Assembly (NCBI GenBank): GCA_025352865.1
Contig: JANXSB010000694.1
Location: 1-11,628 of the forward strand
Reading direction: 5' to 3'
Length of the DNA stretch: 11,628 bases
From: Chthoniobacter sp.
GTDB lineage: Bacteria; Verrucomicrobiota; Verrucomicrobiia; Chthoniobacterales; Chthoniobacteraceae
Made by a program: the position numbers and the translations under genes. The notes beneath the pieces were generated by a model. That model ran no database searches. It was not told the DNA's origin and saw only the letters and a list, made by a program, of their open reading frames with translations. This document shows positions 6,001 through 11,517 of this stretch, in pieces (positions within the stretch are counted from its first letter, which is position 1; each line of letters begins with the position of its first letter).

Positions 6001-8676
6001 CTAAAATGCGAGGCGGACGCCGCCGGAGACGTTGTTGGAGCTGTAGTTCGAGCGGGCGAGTTCGCCGTCATAATAGACGTAGGTCGCGGTGCGCTCGTTC
6101 CAGAGGACGGCGACACCCGCGCCGACGAGCAGGCTGTCGCGGTCTTTCTCCGGGCCGTCCACGGTGAAGGTGCCGCCGGCGGCGGTGGCGAAGCGCGCAT
6201 TGAAGGCGAAGCCGCTGTCGCCGTACTCATGCTGCCAGGAGGCGCGGACCTCGGGCTTGATGACCACGCCGCCGACATGCCAGTCGTACGAAGCCTTCGC
6301 GCCGAGGGCGCTGCGGAGGGATTCCGTGCGCTGCGAGCCGTAGCTCAGCGGAGCCAGCGAGCCGTGCTCGGTGAAGCCGCCGATGCCGACGTGCGTGTAC
6401 TGAAAGCTGGCCGTGGGGCCGACGGTCAGCCCGCCCTTTTTCCAGTCGTAGCCGGCGGCAAAGAGCGCGTTGACTTCGCCGCCATTCTCGCTGCCGCGCG
6501 CGGTGCCGCGGAGCGCGGTGCGGCGCGTCTCGTAGCTGTTGAGGCCGCCGGTCACGGCGGCGTCGGCGTAAAAGCCGCCGGTGAAATACGTGGCGTAAAT
6601 GCCGAGCTTGCCGCCATCGACGGTGATGCGTCCGTCGCGGCTCAGGTCGATGCCGGTGCGGGCGTAGCCGGCCATGAGGCCGAGCGCGAAATTCGGCGTG
6701 AGGCGGTAGTCCACGCCGAGCGTGAATCCGCCGGTGGAGAGGTCGTAGCCGCGTGCGTTATCGGTGTCGCCGAGCTTGGTAAATTCGCCGACGCCCGTGA
6801 CGAAGAAGCCGAGGCGCGAGTCCGCGGGCGCGACAAGTTCCTTGCCTCCTTTGCCCGCCGGGCCGGCGACGCCGAGCGTGCCGCTGGTGCTGGCGGCACT
6901 GCCGCTCATGGCATAGCCGGAGGAGCTGAAGCCGGTGCTGCCGTCGCGGATGTCGGAGGTGCGGCGTTCGAGATTCGCGGCCTGCACGTTGGCGAGCGAG
7001 ACGCCGAGATTGTAGATGGACGTGAGTTCGTCCGGCGCGATCAGCTCGAAGTCGCGGCAGAGGTTGCCGAGCGATTCGTCGTTGAGGAAATTAATGAGCG
7101 GCGAGGCTCCGGCGCGACCGACGGCTTTGTCGAGCGCCTTGCCGACGGCGATGTGATTTGGGTCGTCGCAGAACGTGCGCGCGGCATCGGCGAAGGAACC
7201 CTGCACGGCCCGCAGGATCACGGCGTTGGGCTGATAAACGATCACGCCTTTCACAATGCTGCCCGTGGCGAAGTCGTTTTGTTCCGTGCCGAAGGTGCCG
7301 CCCACGCCGCCGTTGGCCGTGACGAAAGGAATCTCGTCGCCGACATGGAGTTTGAAACCATTCAACCGCACCACGCGCACGGTGCCGGCGAGACTGGCCT
7401 GGCCGTGAACGGCGAGCAGGTCGTGCTCGCCGGACGCGAGCCCCGCGACCTCGATGCGCAGCGTGCCGCCCGCGCTCTGCGTGAAATTTCCATGAATCGT
7501 GAGCGTGCCAGGCGAATTGCCGGGGCTGACGGTGCCGCCATTCACGAGGCTCCCGCCAATGAAGCCGTGGCCGCCGAGCAGCCCGCCGGGATTGACCGTG
7601 ACGCCGGGGCTGGCGAGCGAGCCATCGACGATGAGACTGCCGCCATTCACATTGGTCCCGCCGGTGTAAGTATTGGCACCGGTGAGCGTGAGCGTGCCTC
7701 CACCGACTTTGGTCAGTGAGCCGCCGATGAAGCTCTGCTGCTGGCTGGTGCCGGCTTGCGCGAAATTCGGGAAGCCGTCCTGAATGATGCCGGAAAAGAC
7801 GGTGCTGAGGTTATTGCCGCCGACGGTCAGATTCTTGGCTCCGAGGAAGACTGCGCCGCCGCCTTCGATCGAGCCGAGAGTGGTGCCGGGGCCGCTCAAC
7901 TCGGAGATATTGACGAAGGAATTCGGATGCTCGTTGATGACGCGCGCGAGGCCACCGCTGGCCCCGTTGGCCAGTTCGAGATAGGAGCGGTCGCCGGCGT
8001 TGATGATCGTGGCACTGGCGGCGGTGGGCGCGTCCGTCACGACGGCACCGAAATACGTGTAGCTGTCCGCGCCGCGATTGGTGATGACCGCATGATCCGC
8101 GGACGAGGTGTTGTTGAAATCCGTGTGCGAGCCATCGGCGAGATTGTGGATCACCACATTGCCGGCCATCGAGCTGTTGAAGAACTTCGTGAACCCACCG
8201 GCGGTGTCCACGGTGATCATCTGGGTGAGCCCGGAGGTGTTCGTGATCCCCGCGCCGGTGAGGGTCAGCGAGGACTGGAGCAGGACGATGTTGCTCCCTT
8301 TGGTCGGCGCGGTCAGCGTGTTCTGCGCCCCAGTGAGGAGGATCGTGAAAGCGCCCGCGCCCGGGTTGAAGTTGATCGCCTGCGCAAAAATGGACGTGTT
8401 GTTGATGGTCGCCGTCCCGCCGACCGTGCCGTTAAAGTTCGCGGTCTCAGAGTTCCACGGGGTATTGGCCGCGCCAGCCGGTGTGTTGGACCACTGCGTG
8501 ACGAAGTTATTCCACGTCCCGCTGCCCGAGACCCCGGCATTCGCGGCCGTCCCGACCCAGTAGAGCGGCCCCGAGAGGACTTGGCCGAAAGACGAGGCGA
8601 GACCGAGGCCGAGCAGCAGGGCGATGGACCCAAGGAGCGGGCGGCGGGAGCGGGCGGTGGATGCGGAGTTTTTCAT
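6001..8676 (-). CDS. Autotransporter (type Va secretion) with PATR repeat and beta-barrel
   Basis: The 891-residue product is a predicted surface or secreted protein that carries its own outer-membrane translocator. The start is ATG at 8676. The frame stays open upstream to 8841, but those 55 codons are arginine-rich and not conserved-looking. From this ATG there is a clean signal peptide: a basic stretch (TARSRR), a hydrophobic core at residues 14-28, and probable cleavage near 28-32. The passenger (about 33-490) is Gly/Asn/Thr-rich and beta-helical, with short repeats at about 174-260. It has one passenger-associated transport repeat at about 321-351 (GGGTLTLTGANTYTGG). Residues 495-575 form a helical linker with ELIAPDELTSIYNLG and Cys503/Cys540. 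The C-terminal 270 residues (about 622-891) are alternating aromatic/hydrophobic strands of an autotransporter barrel ending in Phe (SGGVRLAF). No protease triad is evident in the passenger, so an adhesin-like role is inferred. It appears to head a unit with the AsmA-like and M50 genes. Confidence 0.92.
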   Translation of the reverse strand: MKNSASTARSRRPLLGSIALLLGLGLASSFGQVLSGPLYWVGTAANAGVSGSGTWNNFVTQWSNTPAGAANTPWNSETANFNGTVGGTATINNTSIFAQAINFNPGAGAFTILLTGAQNTLTAPTKGSNIVLLQSSLTLTGAGITNTSGLTQMITVDTAGGFTKFFNSSMAGNVVIHNLADGSHTDFNNTSSADHAVITNRGADSYTYFGAVVTDAPTAASATIINAGDRSYLELANGASGGLARVINEHPNSFVNISELSGPGTTLGSIEGGGAVFLGAKNLTVGGNNLSTVFSGIIQDGFPNFAQAGTSQQQSFIGGSLTKVGGGTLTLTGANTYTGGTNVNGGSLIVDGSLASPGVTVNPGGLLGGHGFIGGSLVNGGTVSPGNSPGTLTIHGNFTQSAGGTLRIEVAGLASGEHDLLAVHGQASLAGTVRVVRLNGFKLHVGDEIPFVTANGGVGGTFGTEQNDFATGSIVKGVIVYQPNAVILRAVQGSFADAARTFCDDPNHIAVGKALDKAVGRAGASPLINFLNDESLGNLCRDFELIAPDELTSIYNLGVSLANVQAANLERRTSDIRDGSTGFSSSGYAMSGSAASTSGTLGVAGPAGKGGKELVAPADSRLGFFVTGVGEFTKLGDTDNARGYDLSTGGFTLGVDYRLTPNFALGLMAGYARTGIDLSRDGRITVDGGKLGIYATYFTGGFYADAAVTGGLNSYETRRTALRGTARGSENGGEVNALFAAGYDWKKGGLTVGPTASFQYTHVGIGGFTEHGSLAPLSYGSQRTESLRSALGAKASYDWHVGGVVIKPEVRASWQHEYGDSGFAFNARFATAAGGTFTVDGPEKDRDSLLVGAGVAVLWNERTATYVYYDGELARSNYSSNNVSGGVRLAF
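7624..7716 (-). other. PATR (autotransporter-associated beta-strand repeat) segment
   Basis: This encodes residues about 321-351 of the autotransporter: LTKVGGGTLTLTGANTYTGG followed by TNVNGGSLIVDG. This is the characteristic passenger-associated transport repeat, which helps passenger secretion and folding. Only one good copy is visible. Residues 360-400 (GGLLGGHGFIGGSLVNGGTV followed by SPGNSPGTLTIHG) match the sequence that commonly follows the last PATR before the linker. Confidence 0.85.
7897..8157 (-). repeat. Degenerate ~20-27-residue passenger repeats
   Basis: Residues about 174-260 of the autotransporter contain four similar segments: VVIHNLADGSHTDFNN, AVITNRGADSYTYFG, ATIINAGDRSYLELAN and ARVINEHPNSFVNISE. 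The shared pattern is V/T-I-x-N, a Gly/Asp/Pro turn, S-x-x-x-F/L, then a small loop. This fits successive coils of a right-handed beta-helix. The copies have diverged at the DNA level and the loop lengths differ. The pattern resembles the A-T-I-T-N-N-G repeats found in other bacterial autotransporter passengers. Confidence 0.6.
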
Positions 8677-8757
8677 GGGAGTGCGGAGTTGATGTCTTTG
8701 GTGAAAATCGTCGGCGGCAAGTGAGGCACCGTCCCGGCGGCTGCGAGGTGCACGCCG

Positions 8758-8787
8758 ATTGCTGAACACCGGCCCCGTGCCGGTCAA
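8758..8787 (-). promoter_or_regulatory. Possible promoter of the autotransporter unit
   Basis: On the minus strand TTGACC (8787-8782) matches a -35 box at five of six bases. It is followed after 18 nt by AGCAAT (8763-8758), a weak -10 with three of six matches. This would give a leader of about 75 nt before the ATG at 8676. The spacer and -35 edge contain a perfect palindrome. The -10 is poor, so this is only a candidate. Confidence 0.3.
8768..8784. promoter_or_regulatory. Palindrome in divergent promoter region (possible operator)
   Basis: ACCGGC-CCCGT-GCCGGT is a perfect 6-bp inverted repeat around a 5-nt centre. It lies in the 197-nt gap between the divergent autotransporter and DUF1080 genes and overlaps the candidate minus-strand promoter. 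No T-run follows on either strand, so it is not a terminator. It could be a regulator binding site. In such GC-rich DNA a 6-bp palindrome can also arise by chance. Confidence 0.35.
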
Positions 8788-8839
8788 ACCAATTCGCCGA
8801 ACCTCCGCGCGCGAGACGCGGCGATTTGGAAATACTGGC

Positions 8840-8873
8840 AAGACACGCCGCTCCCGCCTGATATTTTGCGCCC
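8840..8873 (+). promoter_or_regulatory. Predicted leaderless promoter of the DUF1080-OB-nuclease operon
   Basis: AAGACA (8840-8845), a 16-nt spacer, then TATTTT (8862-8867), followed by exactly 6 nt and the ATG at 8874. That spacing puts transcription initiation at or next to the A of the start codon, so the mRNA would be leaderless or nearly so. There is no Shine-Dalgarno sequence upstream, which agrees. The arrangement TATTTT-GCGCCC-ATG is mirrored at 11048 before the antitoxin gene. Confidence 0.5.
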
Positions 8874-9521
8874 ATGAAAATGATTCCCCGCCGCCAATTT
8901 TTCCAAATCACCGCCAGCCTCACGGGCCTGCTCGCCGCGCACGGGTGGGCCGCGGACGCTGAGTGGAAGCCAATCTTCGACGGAAAGACCCTCGAAGGCT
9001 GGAAGGTGACGGCCTTTGGTGGCGGCGGTGAGGTGGCGGTGAAAGACGGCCTGCTCACACTCCCGGCGGGCAATGATCTGACCGGCGTGAACTTCACCGG
9101 CGCGATGCCGAAGATGAATTACGAGCTGGTGCTGGACGCGCAGCGCGTCGAGGGCTCGGACTTTTTCTGCGGGCTCACTTTTCCGTACGGCGAGGCCTGC
9201 TGCACCTTCGTCGTCGGCGGGTGGGGCGGCGCGCTCGTCGGGCTGTCGAGCATCAATGGCGACGACGCCTCGGAGAATGAGACGACGAAGTTCAAGAAGT
9301 TCGAGAAAGGGCACTGGTACAAGATCCGCGTGCGGGTCACGCCGGCGAAGATCGAGGCGTGGATCGACGATGAGCAGATGCTCGATGTCGAAACGAAGGG
9401 CAAGAAAATCGGCATGCGCTCGGGCGAGATCGAGATGTCGAAACCCTGCGGCATCGCCACCTATCGGACCCACGCCGCGCTGCGCGGGATCAAGCTGCGC
9501 CCACTCGGCGAAGCGAAATAG
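8874..9521 (+). CDS. Exported DUF1080 (3-keto-disaccharide hydrolase fold) protein
   Basis: 215 residues. The N-terminus PRRQFFQITASLTGLLAAHG has twin arginines followed by a hydrophobic stretch and AWAA near residues 25-28, consistent with Tat-type or Sec export. The mature part begins with the family signature: W-K-P-I-F-D-G-K-T-L-E-G-W-K (31-44). A concanavalin-like beta-sandwich pattern follows, with HWYKIRVRV (148-155) and AWIDDEQ (162-168). DUF1080 proteins are now called 3-keto-disaccharide hydrolase-like, and some members act on oxidised disaccharides. This copy belongs to a variant with GSDFFCGLTFPYG (94-106) and VGGWGGALVGLSS (114-126) instead of the common N-S-G-I-x-x-R region, so enzymatic activity should not be assumed. 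It contains Cys99, Cys109, Cys110 and Cys192. ATG 8874 is chosen for its promoter spacing; ATG 8880 is an alternative. It is first gene of a three-gene operon. Confidence 0.85.
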   Translation: MKMIPRRQFFQITASLTGLLAAHGWAADAEWKPIFDGKTLEGWKVTAFGGGGEVAVKDGLLTLPAGNDLTGVNFTGAMPKMNYELVLDAQRVEGSDFFCGLTFPYGEACCTFVVGGWGGALVGLSSINGDDASENETTKFKKFEKGHWYKIRVRVTPAKIEAWIDDEQMLDVETKGKKIGMRSGEIEMSKPCGIATYRTHAALRGIKLRPLGEAK

Positions 9522-9547
9522 CAACCGCCGTTCACGACCTTCCCTTT

Positions 9548-9976
9548 ATGAAAAACCACCTCCCCGCCATCGCCCTCCTCGCCGTCGCCCTCTCCACCAC
9601 CTCGCTGCGCGCGGACGACAAACCGGCAGCGCCCGCCACACCCGCGGCGACCACGCCAGCCACCGATAAGATTTACGCGCCAAAGGATCTGACCGCACTG
9701 CGCGCGCTGAAAGGCCAGACCGTGAAAATCGAGGGCACAATCCTCAAGCAGGGCGAATCGAAAACCGGCGCGGTGCGCTACCTGAATTTCACGGAGCATT
9801 ACCAGGAGAGCATCTCGATCGTCTTCATGGTCTCGAAAGGTGCAGGCGATTTTACCAAGGAAAAGCTGACGAACTACGTCGGCAAAAAAGTGCAGGTGAC
9901 CGGTGCCGTCGGCGAATACAACAATAACCTCCAGATCGAAATCCACGCGCTCGACCAGCTCAAACTCGTCCCATGA
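9548..9976 (+). CDS. Exported small OB-fold-like protein
   Basis: 142 residues. A signal peptide (hydrophobic core about residues 5-20, probable cleavage after SLRA at 22) is followed by an Ala/Pro/Thr-rich linker (24-40). The domain at about 43-141 is then built from beta strands: GQTVKIEGTIL, VRYLNFTE, ISIVFMV, GKKVQVTGAVGEYN and NLQIEIHALDQLKL. The strand order and the K-x-V-x-V-x-G pattern suggest an OB-fold of the kind that binds nucleic acids or oligosaccharides, here outside the cytoplasm. I know of no named family for it. It starts 26 nt after the DUF1080 stop and its own stop overlaps the nuclease start (ATGA), so it should be cotranscribed and translationally coupled to the nuclease. 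A role as nuclease partner or nucleic-acid binder is inferred from this coupling only. Confidence 0.8.
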   Translation: MKNHLPAIALLAVALSTTSLRADDKPAAPATPAATTPATDKIYAPKDLTALRALKGQTVKIEGTILKQGESKTGAVRYLNFTEHYQESISIVFMVSKGAGDFTKEKLTNYVGKKVQVTGAVGEYNNNLQIEIHALDQLKLVP

Positions 9977-10908
9977 AAATGGCGCGCACACTTTTCCAAA
10001 CAGCCACGTCAATCCTCCTGCTCGGCGCGCACGCCTCGGCGTGGGATGCCGGCGGGCACATGCTCACCGGGCAGATCGCATGGGAGCGGCTGCGGCCCGA
10101 TGTGCGCGCGAAAGTCAGCGCACTCACAGCCAAACTGCCCAACGAATACAACGCGCAGCAGCCCTACAACTTCGTCACCGCGCCGACGTGGATGGACGAC
10201 ATGCGCTCGATGCCGAAATACCCGTGGTCGAAGCTGCATTACGTGAATCTCGAATACACCGCGACGGGCACGCCCGTAGTCATTCCCGAGGGGCCGCACA
10301 TCCTCTCGGCGATCAGCGAAAGCATCGCCGCGCTCAAAGCCGCCGACACGCCCGAGGACCGTCGCGTCGAGGCGCTCGGCATGCTCGTCCATTTCGTCGG
10401 CGACGTGCATCAGCCGCTCCACGCCACGGACTGGGGCGGCGACCGCGGCGGCAACGGCTACCTCATCATGGGCGTCACCTTCAGCGACCTCATGCCAAAG
10501 ATGGTCGCGAACCTGCACACGTTTTGGGACAAGGCCTACCGCTTTGACACCAAAGCCGGGAAAGCCGCCGAGCTTTGGACCTGCCCGGAGATCAAGACCC
10601 GGCCTAAAGCGCCGGGCGAAGGTGTCATCGCCGAGCAGGCCAGGGAACTCATGCTGCGCTTCCCCGAGGCGTCGCTCTACCAGCTCGCGGACAAAGGCGG
10701 TCCCGTCGCCTGGGCGCGCGAGAGCCATACCATCGGCTGCCTCGCCGCGTATCCGCAACGCCCCTACCCCGCCGCGGATGAACCCGTCGCGCTCACGCCG
10801 GAATTCATCAGCAAAGCCCACGAAATCGCCGGCCAGCGCGTGACCCTCGCCGGCTACCGACTGGGCAATCTGCTCAACGAGATTTTCGGCGCGACGGCGA
10901 AGCCATGA
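9973..10908 (+). CDS. S1/P1-family zinc nuclease, exported
   Basis: 311 residues. It is a predicted tri-zinc phosphodiesterase that degrades single-stranded DNA or RNA and removes 3'-phosphates. The signal peptide ends ASA at 21-23, so the mature protein should begin with Trp24. That is required because the backbone amine of this Trp is a zinc ligand in P1 nuclease. All nine expected ligands appear with the right spacing: Trp24, His29 (WDAGGH), Asp75 (WMDD), His89 (KLHYVN), His140, Asp144 and His150 (HFVGDVHQPLH), His182 and Asp186 (HTFWD). The GGDRGGNG loop (155-162) is also typical. Length is close to that of bacterial relatives. The ATG at 9973 overlaps the stop of the OB-fold gene; an ATG at 9979 is also possible. 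Extracellular or periplasmic nucleic-acid scavenging or phosphate acquisition is the likely job. Confidence 0.95.
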   Translation: MKMARTLFQTATSILLLGAHASAWDAGGHMLTGQIAWERLRPDVRAKVSALTAKLPNEYNAQQPYNFVTAPTWMDDMRSMPKYPWSKLHYVNLEYTATGTPVVIPEGPHILSAISESIAALKAADTPEDRRVEALGMLVHFVGDVHQPLHATDWGGDRGGNGYLIMGVTFSDLMPKMVANLHTFWDKAYRFDTKAGKAAELWTCPEIKTRPKAPGEGVIAEQARELMLRFPEASLYQLADKGGPVAWARESHTIGCLAAYPQRPYPAADEPVALTPEFISKAHEIAGQRVTLAGYRLGNLLNEIFGATAKP

Positions 10909-10945
10909 GCAAGGAATGACCGACACCCCACCTGCAATCTGCGCC

Positions 10946-11041
10946 ATGAGACTCACCGAAGATACCGCACGCGTAAAATGGCGGGCAGAGAAGTCGCGGA
11001 AGTTAGTCGGGAAAGGTGCGGAGGTTTACGCGAAGGCGTGA
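10946..11041 (+). pseudogene. Short ThiC C-terminal-tail-like ORF, copy A (probable remnant)
   Basis: A 31-codon ORF starting MRLTED and ending EKSRKLVGKGAEVYAKA. Its beginning and end resemble the extreme C-terminus of phosphomethylpyrimidine synthase ThiC, where C-S-M-K-I-S/T-x-x-V-R opens the tail and F-x-x-x-G-x-E-I/V-Y closes it. It also resembles copy B at 11514: 15 of 18 bases match over the first six codons and 25 of 36 over the block containing EKSRK. Relative to B it is 13 codons shorter, in frame. The frame extends upstream to an ATG at 10916 and reads I-C-A-M just before, matching the F-C-S-M of ThiC including its last cluster cysteine. However, those same bases also resemble the -10-to-ATG pattern seen before other genes here. 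No ThiC body is present. It is likely a degenerate relic, though translation of a 31- or 41-residue peptide cannot be excluded. Confidence 0.5.
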
Positions 11042-11059
11042 GGCTGCTATTCTGCATCC
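11025..11059 (+). promoter_or_regulatory. Predicted leaderless promoter of the toxin-antitoxin module
   Basis: TTTACG (11025-11030), a 17-nt spacer, then TATTCT (11048-11053), followed by exactly 6 nt and the ATG at 11060. Initiation would fall on or beside the start codon, and there is no Shine-Dalgarno site. The layout is the same as before the DUF1080 gene at 8874. The -35 box lies inside the end of ThiC-tail copy A, so the relic would supply part of the promoter of the module. Confidence 0.5.
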
Positions 11060-11260
11060 ATGAAAGCCACCTTCGCTGAACCCGAGATCGTCACCAAAAA
11101 CGGGAAGCCCGTTTCGGTCATCATTCCCATCAAGGAGTATGAAGAAATGCTCGAACGCCTCGAAGATGCCGAAGATGTCGCGTATCTAAAAGCGGCCCGG
11201 CGCAAGCCGCTGCATTACCGTCCGCTGGCGGACGTGCTCGCCGACTTGGCGAAGAAGTAG
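11060..11260 (+). CDS. Phd/YefM- or RelB-like antitoxin
   Basis: 66 residues. The core N-G-K-P-V-S-V-I-I-P-I-K-E-Y-E-E-M-L (14-31) is the strand-helix signature of Phd/YefM and short RelB-type antitoxins. An acidic helix follows (ERLEDAEDVAYLKAARRK), then a C-terminal segment HYRPLADVLADLAKK that would wrap the toxin. It is shorter at the N-terminus than classic Phd, lacking the usual first helix with A-R-x-x-L, and fits the compact RelB-like subgroup. It would neutralise the toxin encoded 2 nt downstream and repress the module's own promoter. The class, Phd against RelB, cannot be settled from sequence alone, but the antitoxin call is supported by the adjacent RelE gene. Confidence 0.85.
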   Translation: MKATFAEPEIVTKNGKPVSVIIPIKEYEEMLERLEDAEDVAYLKAARRKPLHYRPLADVLADLAKK

Positions 11261-11262
11261 CG

Positions 11263-11517
11263 ATGTATCGGGTCGTCGTTGAGCGCTCTGCTGAGAAAGA
11301 CTTGAAAAGGCTTTCCTCGGAAATTCGCGCCCGCGCTGCGACGGCGATACTGGCTTTGGCCAAAAATCCACGTCCCTCTGGCAGTCGGAAGCTGGCCGGA
11401 ACCGAAAGCGACTGGCGCATACGCGTCGGTGACTATCGAATCGTCTATGAAATCGCGGACGAAATCCGCATCGTCCGCATCAACCGCGTGCGTCACCGTC
11501 GCGATGTTTACCGATGA
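11263..11517 (+). CDS. RelE/ParE-family toxin
   Basis: 84 residues. Family features are clear: an N-terminal strand YRVVVERSAEKDL, a helical hairpin (about 10-35), K-L-A-G-T-E-S-D-W-R-I-R-V-G-D-Y-R-I-V-Y-E-I (43-64), and the C-terminal R-V-R-H-R-R-D-V-Y-R (75-84). RelE toxins cut mRNA in the ribosomal A site using basic residues plus a C-terminal Tyr. Arg54, Arg59, Arg77, Arg80 and Tyr83 are candidates here, which favours RelE-type RNase activity over ParE-type gyrase poisoning. It starts 2 nt after the antitoxin stop. Its own TGA overlaps the ATG of the next ORF (ATGA at 11514-11517), an unusual third coupled gene. The product is full length and appears intact. Confidence 0.92.
   Translation: MYRVVVERSAEKDLKRLSSEIRARAATAILALAKNPRPSGSRKLAGTESDWRIRVGDYRIVYEIADEIRIVRINRVRHRRDVYR

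Noticed and set aside
6229..7719. 496-codon plus-strand ORF opposite the autotransporter, and a 322-codon one at 7756-8724
   Set aside because: They mirror the Gly/Ala/Thr-rich autotransporter codons, have low-complexity composition and show no family motifs.
8751..8835. Direct repeat of about 19 nt (8751-8769 and 8817-8835)
   Set aside because: Only about 12 of 19 positions match, which is not convincing at this base composition.
8677..8841. 55-codon N-terminal extension of the autotransporter
   Set aside because: The extension is Arg-rich and would bury the signal peptide that begins at ATG 8676. It also runs through the likely promoter region.
10905..10919. Five-codon ATG ORF overlapping the nuclease stop
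   Set aside because: It is too short (M-S-K-E-stop) to support as a gene.
10009..10956. 315-codon minus-strand ORF opposite the nuclease
   Set aside because: It is a shadow frame of a nuclease with all catalytic residues, and its translation shows no recognisable fold or motif.
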